The notes under the pieces: generated by a model
What the model was told of the DNA's origin: nothing
What the model saw: the letters and a program-made list of their open reading frames with translations, nothing else
Databases searched by the model: none
Position numbers and translations under genes: made by a program
Shown here: in pieces, positions 57,570 through 64,000 of the stretch
Numbering within the stretch: the first letter of the stretch is position 1
Layout of the letters: each line of letters begins with the position of its first letter
DNA from: Capniomyces stellatus
Taxonomy: Eukaryota; Kickxellomycota; Harpellomycetes; Harpellales; Legeriomycetaceae
Assembly: GCA_001661515.1 (NCBI GenBank)
Contig: LUVW01000015.1
Location: 1,019,453 to 1,083,452, forward strand
Direction: 5' to 3'
DNA length: 64,000 bases

Positions 57570-58708
57570 ATGGACAATGGTAAGCAAACAAGAGAAATGA
57601 TTGGTCCAAGGAAGGAAATGGGGGTGGGGGGAAGGAAAACGCCGTTTATTTGAATTGAAGAGTTTAAAGTGTGTTGGTGCTTAAAGTATGCGAATAAATG
57701 ATGTGGAAAATAGCCCATGAAGAAGTTGTATGGAATATTGGGTGGAGCAGCTCGTTGAACAAAATTGTTACGGGATCAGCAGACGAGCTTATCAAGATTT
57801 GGTAAGTTTGATTTCAATGCAATAATTGGTACGTGTTTTAGAGGGAATTTGGGGAGGCTCGGTATACCTAACACTTCAACAAACGATGTAGGGATGGGGA
57901 TACGTTAGAGCTGGTGGGAATAATTTCCGATTTAAAATACGCGCCGGTGTCGATTGATATTGACCAAAGCGGCTTGAATTTGTTGGTAGCCACAATGGGA
58001 AACTGTATAGAGGTGTGGTCATTAGAAACATACACGCTTATTAAACGGATCCAAGCCAGCCCACTAAATGCCTGGAAAGCAAAGTATGCTGGGGAAACGG
58101 GGTATGCGATAAGCGGAACGAATAGCGGTTTGTTGGGTGTATGGGATGTGTCAACCAATGTGTGTAAGGATAAGGATATAGCAATTAAGGAGGATATTGT
58201 CATGAAACTGGACACCAAAAGGGGGAAATTGATAAGTGGGCTTGTTGCGAGTTCGGATGGTTCAAGAGCCGTTGCGGGAAACGAAAACGGACAACTGTTC
58301 CGGTTTGATATAAAAACAGGACAGCTTGTTGGTGAGCTACAGGGTCATTCAAGTATGGTTAGGGATGTCATAATGGCGTCCAACTACCAAAGCGAAAATA
58401 TGATATTTTCATGTTCAGATGATGGTAGGATCTTGGGGTATGATGCCAGACATGGGAACTCTGTGTTATCTTTAGCTGCAAGCAGCAACATGGTGCTTGG
58501 CTTGGATATAAATAAAACCGGAGATAAGCTGATTAGCGGTGGCGGCGATGACGTGGTGAAGATTTGGGATTTGAGAACTAACAGCCTTATTGAAGCACAT
58601 AATCGGCATGAAAAGGAGGTGTGGGGTGTTTGTTGGGAGAAAGTTGGTGCTGAGAGAATAGTTAGTGTTTCTGGTGATAAGAGCATTCAAATATATAATG
58701 GTGTATAA
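57570..58708 (+). CDS. SKI8: Ski8/WDR61-type WD40 protein (3 exons)
   Basis: This is a beta-propeller subunit of the cytoplasmic Ski complex that feeds mRNA to the exosome; the protein also works with PAF1C or in meiotic recombination in other lineages. Exons: 57570-57579, 57714-57801, 57892-58708 (304 aa, against 305 in human WDR61). The tiny first exon encodes Met-Asp-Asn and the first base of an Ala codon, so that the protein opens MDNAHEEVVWNIGW, the family start. Repeat ends are LIKIW, IEVWSLETY, GVWDVS, FRFDIKTGQL, ILGYDARHG, VKIWDLRTNS and IQIYNGV. HEKEVWGVCWEKV and SVSGDKSIQIY form the last blade, characteristic of WDR61. The exon 1 choice is by phase and length and is the only uncertain point. 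Confidence 0.9.
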
Positions 58709-59778
58709 TTAATTTCACGTCTGATGTTTCCTTTTTCTTTTTTTTTTGTTGTTAAAAAATGTTATTATTTTAGAATAAATACAATAAGTGCTAGTGATGT
58801 ACTAAAACAGCTTGGTTTTGGTTGACCAAAATGTGTTAATAAGCTACTCTTCGGTTGTGACGGAGTTGTTGTTTCTTGAGTAAAATAAAAATCAATTATC
58901 CTTCAACTTTGGTATTCACACTAGAAAAACAAACGCCGATTAGCAAAGATAATTGGGCTTCTTCAATTTCGATTTTTTTTACTACTAAAGTAGGATTGGT
59001 GTAAAAAACAAGAATTAAAAGAGTAAAATTTGCTTATTTATAAGATTGACAAAACTTTCAATAGACAAAATTACAAAACCAACCAACAGAACTGAAGTAT
59101 ACCGAACTGTTCCAAAGATGGAAAACCGAAACAGAGAATAAAATTAAACACGACTGGTCACACTCTTCAAAAAAAAATAAGGAATCATGCGTGAAAGAAA
59201 TGAATTCATGGTACTTTATTGACCCAGGTATAGAGGGAGGAAAAGAAAAGCTGGTATTCCATAACCTTGACCAGGAAAAAAGAACTATTGATTTTGAAGC
59301 AATAGATAAATAATTAGAAAACTATAGGAAATTGTTCCCAAGACATAAATAAGGTAATAATTTTGTATTTTCAAAATTTAACAGACAAAATAACTCGTAA
59401 TAAATAAATAAATTAAAAAAAAACCCAGCCATTATTAACCAACCTACCTTAAACCTACACAAAAAACTTTAACTCACGACCACCAAGCCAAGTTTCCCCC
59501 AACTCAACACAACCAGCCAATTTTTGCTCTAGTGTAGACATACATGGCACATACCAGTTAGCCACCCATTTCACACGAAGCTTACCTTTTGAATACTTTT
59601 TTTGTTTATTTTTAAATAAAAATTAGAAAAAAAAACCAGTAGCTAGAAAGAAACTAGAAAAAAAACCAAAAGTTAGAAAAAAACTAGAAAATAACTAGAA
59701 ATTAGAAAGAGTAAAAATAATTTGTAAAATTATCAACAACGTATATATACCAATCCTGCTTTTACACAGCCGATACAC
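58709..59778. other. intergenic region with AAACTAGAAAA repeats
   Basis: The flanking genes converge. It is A-rich in its second half with no coding signal. A degenerate repeat occupies about 59625-59710. Confidence 0.6.
59625..59710. repeat. degenerate tandem repeat, unit about AACTAGAAAAAAA
   Basis: Five or six imperfect units of AGCTAGAAA/AACTAGAAA/AAGTTAGAAA separated by A runs lie about 70-150 bases past the secreted-protein stop codon. Confidence 0.7.
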
Positions 59779-60993
59779 CTAGTAGACAATACCATCCAAC
59801 CCACTCCTCCCCCTATCACCAATCTCACCCTTGAGATCACCATAGCCCGCAGCTTTGGCATTTTCAAAAAACCGGGCTCGCAACTCGTCTGGTGTCAAAA
59901 AAAACTTTGGATTTACCATGTCCGCACTGTAAGCTGTTCTAACACAACTCTTCACGCTATTATACCTATCTTCCATAATTTTCACATCTGAACTACCTTC
60001 AAGATGGTAATACATGTCAACGCATTTACGCAGCTCTGCCCTGCATTTGTTCTGTCTTGCTACCAGTCCCGAGTTTGCAAAGGCTATTTCATTTATGATT
60101 CTGGATTTTTCCAACTCCTTTACTTTGATTCTCATGTTGATCTCGTCAACAACACCCATAGCTTTGTAGTAGTTCTCTCCTGATTTTTTTTTTTTGAAAA
60201 TTGTAGCATCAAGATTAACTTCCGCAGTATTAACAAAAGGTTGTATGCCTAGACTATCAACTAAATCACCAATTATGTAACCTTTCTCATGTAACTCTTT
60301 AAATTCAACATTCTCAGATAAATGATCAAATTCTGTTCTTAAACTATTGTAATTATCATTTGCAGCATCGTTTTCCCTTTCTGCAGTAATGTATTCCTGA
60401 TTTGCAGCAATATATTCCTGAAAAGTAGGAAGGAGTCTCGGATCCATTCCAGGGTTATTTCTGAGAATAATATCTTCGGCATTTCTACGACTTGTTCTCT
60501 TTTCTTCGCTAATATCTCGAAGTTCATTAGCCACAATATGAGCTTCAGAAGCAGCTGCTCTTTTATCCTCGATTAAAGCTTGAAATTCCTCAAATCTCAG
60601 TCCATCATCTTCTGCTTTTTCGAATTCTGCCTTGGCAGTTAAAAAGTTATCAACAGCATCTTGAAATGATTTTTTAGGACCAATTAGTGAACTATCCTTT
60701 TCTTTCTTTTCATCTGTTAGTTTTTGTATCTCATGATCAATTAATTCTTGCTTCTCAGCCAGCATACTAACATGTTTATCTTTATCTATATCTAACTCCT
60801 CGTAACTACCTTGGTTGATTTGGTTGTTACACTTGCGGTAATAGAACCCACCCTTATTGTCTGTGGTTGCGGTGTCTAAACAACTGATCAAGCTGTATAC
60901 AGCAGTGTGAGCTTCAGATTCGGCATTTGACTGACGGATAAACACCAAGGACTTGGTCAGGATAAGCAGCACTTGCAACTTTAACAATTTCAT
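59779..60993 (-). CDS. secreted coiled-coil protein with short collagen-like C-terminus
   Basis: A 404-aa single-exon protein. It starts with a signal peptide (MKLLKLQVLLILTKSLVFIR, then QSNAES), so it is probably secreted or surface-bound. Residues about 75-210 are charged helices (Glu/Lys/Ala-rich), interrupted by a Pro/Gly stretch (NNPGMDPRLLPTF). A second helical part carries three cysteines (KCRAELRKC, SVKSC). The last residues contain GEI-GDR-GRS-GLD-GIV, five consecutive Gly-X-Y triplets, unusual outside collagen-like proteins. No known family is recognised. The gene shares its layout (signal peptide, few Cys, long helices, minus strand) with the broken gene at 51.5-53.0 kb. For a gut- or surface-living fungus an adhesion role is conceivable, but that is speculation. 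Confidence 0.75.
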   Translation of the reverse strand: MKLLKLQVLLILTKSLVFIRQSNAESEAHTAVYSLISCLDTATTDNKGGFYYRKCNNQINQGSYEELDIDKDKHVSMLAEKQELIDHEIQKLTDEKKEKDSSLIGPKKSFQDAVDNFLTAKAEFEKAEDDGLRFEEFQALIEDKRAAASEAHIVANELRDISEEKRTSRRNAEDIILRNNPGMDPRLLPTFQEYIAANQEYITAERENDAANDNYNSLRTEFDHLSENVEFKELHEKGYIIGDLVDSLGIQPFVNTAEVNLDATIFKKKKSGENYYKAMGVVDEINMRIKVKELEKSRIINEIAFANSGLVARQNKCRAELRKCVDMYYHLEGSSDVKIMEDRYNSVKSCVRTAYSADMVNPKFFLTPDELRARFFENAKAAGYGDLKGEIGDRGRSGLDGIVY

Positions 60994-61822
60994 CTCTTTG
61001 GATTCAGACGTGGTTTTAGATAATTTTTGCTCTTTTGCTTTGAAAGTAACGAGTATTGGTTTAGCGCTCGGTATTTATTGTATTTATTGTATTTAGAAAA
61101 TATAGCTATTTTGGCTAAAAGTTGATACTATACTAAATAAACTTGATCGTTTTTTTTTTCAATCGAAAGGGCGATTCTTTGTATTTATACGTACTTGAGA
61201 AGAGCGAGTTTTGAAAAGTCTTTTTTGCTCATCAGCTTTTTCAATTAGTGTACTTCATCACTCGAAAATATTAAACCTAAGCTTGTAGAAACTAGATGTT
61301 AAATGTATTTGTTAAATTTTGCCTGCCAAAAAACGCATAATTAGTAACCAAACTTAGTTAATAGAGCATTCGATTTAATGTTTTACACCGAGGTATTGGA
61401 TGAAAGGAGCACTGTTTACTTGCTACTGCGTTTGTTTATCTGCGTGTGATTAAACAAAAGAACCAAGATACTATAACAACCCAAAGAGTATTTGCTCCTA
61501 ACTATACTATTTACTCTATCCAAAATTACCGTTACTAGTACCTTCCTGCATTTACTTGTAAACAACTATTGTAATCAAAGCATGCAGTTCAGAGTGGAAT
61601 TACGAAAATTGTGCAGGTTGAAGTGTGTGTACAAAACGTTAAATTTAAAAGCGTATCCTGGCTCTCCCTTGAGAATAAAGAAAACTTTTTTCGAGTAACC
61701 AATAGAAATCAAGTAACGTATATATCGTTCATCGCAATATATAACCTTTAAACACATCATAAAAATATAAAAGCCGTTCAAATACGTACTAAGTTAACTT
61801 TAGTAAGTAGTAAAAAGGCAGA
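60994..61822. other. spacer between secreted-protein gene and retroelement
   Basis: The left part is T-rich, as expected upstream of a minus-strand gene. The right part may include the retroelement's 5' untranslated region, whose start I cannot place. No gene was called. Confidence 0.5.
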
Positions 61823-62650
61823 ATGAGTGCCTATAACCCCAACTGGGCAAAAGGGGGGTCGTCGAAAAGCCCAAACAAGTACCACCCTGACACTAGTAGG
61901 GTGTTTGTGAATCATCTTTTGGATGATACAGAGCCAAAACCTTCACCCATTATTTATAATGATGCGGATGGAAACGCAGTAGGGATCTCGGTAGCTGAAT
62001 TTGGGGACAAAGACCAAGTTTATAGCTACATCAAGAAGGAAGTAAAGGGGTTAAAAACTATGGGATTTAACTCTAGATCAAACGTAGTGATGATAGCGTT
62101 TGATAATGAAAAGGAGGCACAAGTATGCTTAGAAACAAGCCTGGAGTTTGAAGAGAAGAAGATACACGCAGTGAAGCTGTTAAACAAAGAAGATGGGATA
62201 ATTGTCATCAATATCCCAAACATCTTCAATGTACCAATCAGAAAGGTGGTCAGGGAGATACACGAGGCACTGGGCGACATTGCAAAGATCTTGGATGTAG
62301 CAGCCATAAAATACACAGAGAGTGAAACGTACTTGAACAGAAGAGTATCAGCGCTAGTAAAGGTAGAGAAGGGCAGAGAGAAGGATCTACCCAACTTCAT
62401 TGTGATCAAGAATACAAAAATACCGCTTGTATTCGACGGAAGAATGCCATTATGCGCATACTGCAGAAATGAGGGTCACAAAATGAGGGAGTGCCCAAAA
62501 ATCGCAAGGAGATCTGGTGACAAAAGACCCAGAGCAACAGTCCCAGCAAACAGTAAGAAGGCTCCAAGAACGGAGGATGAGGCCACAAAGGCACAAGAAT
62601 CAATCCCAGTCAACAGATTTACAACCTTGGTAAATACTGGAGAAGAGTAA
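61823..62650 (+). CDS. LINE ORF1 protein, CCHC zinc knuckle (first part)
   Basis: A 275-residue frame from ATG to TAA. It encodes a nucleic-acid-binding protein that would coat the retroelement RNA. Two RRM-like halves are visible: SRSNVVMIAFDNEKEAQVCL, then IIVINIPNIFNVPIRKV with ALGDIAKILDV. The zinc knuckle is C211-x2-C214-x4-H219-x4-C224 (CAYCRNEGHKMRECPK). A Lys/Arg-rich tail follows. The stop at 62648-62650 lies in a frame that stays open for another 164 codons, so this is probably a prematurely terminated copy. Confidence 0.75.
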   Translation: MSAYNPNWAKGGSSKSPNKYHPDTSRVFVNHLLDDTEPKPSPIIYNDADGNAVGISVAEFGDKDQVYSYIKKEVKGLKTMGFNSRSNVVMIAFDNEKEAQVCLETSLEFEEKKIHAVKLLNKEDGIIVINIPNIFNVPIRKVVREIHEALGDIAKILDVAAIKYTESETYLNRRVSALVKVEKGREKDLPNFIVIKNTKIPLVFDGRMPLCAYCRNEGHKMRECPKIARRSGDKRPRATVPANSKKAPRTEDEATKAQESIPVNRFTTLVNTGEE

Positions 62651-63142
62651 CAAGTAGCAAACATTAGCCAAGAGCCAAAAATCAAGGAAAAATCAGTGGA
62701 GGATAAATCAGCCGAGAACAAGCCAGCTGAGGAGCAGATAGTAGACGAGCAAATGATCGAGGATCAAATGATTGGAGAGCAAATCTCAATCATAGAAGCC
62801 GAAAAATCAATGCCCAAAACGAGGGGGGCAAGCGAAAAATTAAAGAAAAAAGCAGAACAAAAAAAATCTGCTACAACAATCGAAAACAAAACGACGATTT
62901 TGGGAAAAAAAAATGAAATCACCAAACAAAGCATTGGAAAAAAAATAATGCTTAAGAAAATCAAATTAACCAAATTAAATACTGGAAACGACGAAACTGA
63001 CGACGATTCGATAGAATTATCATCAATTACTACCGAACAAGAAATTGAAAATAAAATCCAAGAAATGTGCAATTCATCTGGAAATAATTCACACGATACA
63101 GAAAACAATAATTTAATTGTGAGTATAGACGCCGAAAATTAA
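62651..63142 (+). pseudogene. LINE ORF1 C-terminal part beyond an in-frame stop
   Basis: This is in the same frame as the segment before it and separated by a single TAA in the context GAA GAG TAA CAA GTA. It is Glu/Lys/Gln-rich (EEQIVDEQMIEDQMIGEQIS, then Lys-rich, then acidic to a stop at 63142). The shared frame suggests one ancestral protein of about 439 aa, with a point mutation or a leaky stop. Confidence 0.6.
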
Positions 63143-63319
63143 GCTAAGTAGCTACTAATATTTTAGAAGTTTTTAGTTTTATTTTATTTTTATTTAGTTT
63201 AAATTTAACTTAAATCAGTCAAATCAATTCCAGATTAGACCAGTTTTCTTAGATTTTTTTTACAGTTTATAGCCTTTAAAAAGTAGTACAACTTTAATTA
63301 ACACACTACACTCACCTAA

Positions 63320-63595
63320 CTTACAAAAAAAATAAAAATCGTCTCATGGAATGTAAATGGGATCGCCGGTAACCTTAAACGCAAAGATATATTTACTTTC
63401 TTAAAGAATGAAATTAAGGCTGACGTAATTTTATTACAAGAAAGCCATATCAAAAACAATGAATTAAATTCATTTGAATTAAATTGGAGCAATGAGCACC
63501 AATTTAATCATTATTCGGCAATTGTAATAACCTGTAAGAATTTACAATTCACCAATAGCTATTTAGATTTATACCCAATTCAATTCATAGTATAA
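63320..63595 (+). pseudogene. LINE ORF2 fragment, AP-type endonuclease N-terminus
   Basis: The frame begins after a stop at 63317-63319 with no ATG, and reads KIVSWNVNGIAGNLKRKDI, then KADVILLQESHI. These are the first two motifs of exonuclease-endonuclease-phosphatase domains (the catalytic Asn in NVNG and Glu in QESH). It continues HYSAIVITCKNLQF and QFIV, then stops at 63593-63595. The rest of the endonuclease, the reverse transcriptase and the 3' end are absent here. Confidence 0.75.
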
Positions 63596-63905
63596 TTATT
63601 AATAGACTAGTTTTAATTAACTATTATTTAGTATTTGATATAAAAGACTTAGTGGTTTAATACCAATGTAAACTAAGTCTTTTAATCTCGTTAATAAACA
63701 TATATTTAAACATCCCAAGTCTAAGATCATAACATATTAAAAGACTTCCTAATATACAAACGATTTCCACATCGTACTAAATAAGCTATAAGATATATAT
63801 ATTTTCACATATATTATTTTATTCGAATCCGTAACACTTAGTAAAATTTTTATTTTATTTCTTAGCCTTAGTATATAGTTAGTTTCCACACTAAAATATA
63901 GTAAA
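63596..63905 (+). other. AT-rich segment with hairpin; possible LTR or 5' leader of an inserted element
   Basis: This lies exactly between the truncated endonuclease frame and a new ATG-started frame. It contains GATATAAAAG (TATA-like), an AATAAA at about 63690, and a perfect 12-bp inverted repeat (63642-63653 with 63672-63683) around an 18-base loop. LTR ends and a primer-binding site were not found, so the element class is open. Confidence 0.35.
63642..63683. repeat. 12-bp perfect inverted repeat (hairpin)
   Basis: AAAAGACTTAGT pairs with ACTAAGTCTTTT across 18 bases. The loop carries its own GGT/ACC symmetry. Confidence 0.85.
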
Positions 63906-64000
63906 ATGTCAGCACCAGCCAGCGTGGATAAAAATCCATTCAGAACCAACGAAATCAGAAACCCTGATTTGGAAAAATTTGACGGTAAAGTCAAAAACTA
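63906..64000 (+). CDS. partial ORF running off the window, gag-like start
   Basis: The first 31 codons from ATG 63906 are visible: MSAPASVDKNPFRTNEIRNP, then DLEKFDGKVKN. The phrase (L/P)-x-K-F-D-G near the N-terminus is common in gag proteins of fungal LTR retrotransposons. Its position right after an LTR-like segment fits, but with so few residues a host gene is also possible. Confidence 0.45.
   Translation, partial: MSAPASVDKNPFRTNEIRNPDLEKFDGKVKN

Larger units (their letters stand above)
61823..63595 (+). mobile_element. decayed non-LTR (LINE) retrotransposon, 5' part
   Basis: An ORF1 with a CCHC knuckle (61823-63142, with one in-frame stop) is followed 180 bp later by the beginning of an AP-type endonuclease frame (63320-63595). 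This ORF1-then-EN order is that of L1/Tad-type elements. The EN frame breaks off after about 90 codons and no reverse transcriptase is present within the window. The copy is therefore broken, either truncated or split by an insertion at about 63595. Confidence 0.75.

Noticed and set aside
1..64000. CRISPR arrays, bacterial operons, rRNA, telomere repeats
   Set aside because: None seen. The short tandem repeats lack regular unique spacers, and the spliced genes show this is nuclear eukaryotic DNA.

Overview
This is a stretch of AT-rich nuclear DNA from a eukaryote, almost certainly a fungus. Genes are on both strands and most are split by short GT-AG introns of about 55-250 nt (one is 568 nt). 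The fungal reading rests on the gene set: a Spg1/Tem1-type septation GTPase, a long class II myosin, a fungal-style V-ATPase subunit a, a DUF185 methyltransferase, and an HSF-type regulator. A branched-chain E2 acyltransferase and a DUF4460/TCAIM-like J-protein, which budding yeast lacks as far as I recall, together with the low GC and large AT-rich spacers, point to an early-diverging filamentous fungus. Kickxellomycotina/Harpellales is my guess, not a proof.

Layout. 0-5 kb: cohesin kleisin Rad21/Scc1 (+). 5.4-6.3 kb: Spg1/Tem1 GTPase (-). 6.3-10.3 kb: T-rich gene-poor DNA with a possible LTR-retrotransposon scar. 10.3-13.3 kb: DNA polymerase epsilon subunit B (+, about 10 exons). 15.2-17.0 kb: heat-shock-factor-type transcription factor (-, 4 exons). 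21.0-23.1 kb: mitochondrial DUF185/MidA-type methyltransferase (-). 25.2 kb: a small protein with a KVRF motif (+). 27.7-29.6 kb: branched-chain E2 acyltransferase (+). 30.9-34.9 kb: V-ATPase subunit a (+). 35.0-42.5 kb: myosin II heavy chain (-). 44.6-45.8 kb: DUF4460/TCAIM-like protein (+). 46.8-51.2 kb: a large acidic protein with a helical C-terminus (+), not securely identified.

From 51 kb the window becomes accessory. It holds two secreted coiled-coil proteins (51.5-53.0 and 59.8-61.0 kb, both -); one is split by a frameshift at an A9 run. Between them lie a stand-alone CCHC zinc-knuckle protein resembling a LINE ORF1 protein (54.7-56.9 kb) and a Ski8/WDR61 gene (57.6-58.7 kb). The right end carries a decayed non-LTR retrotransposon (61.8-63.6 kb: ORF1 with an in-frame stop, and an endonuclease fragment). 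It is apparently interrupted at about 63.6 kb by another element whose first ORF runs off the window.

The housekeeping genes share no operon-like logic. A recurrent feature is that upstream regions are A-rich on the coding strand for hundreds to thousands of bases. Exon coordinates were assembled by hand from splice signals, phase and remembered family sequences; no search was run.
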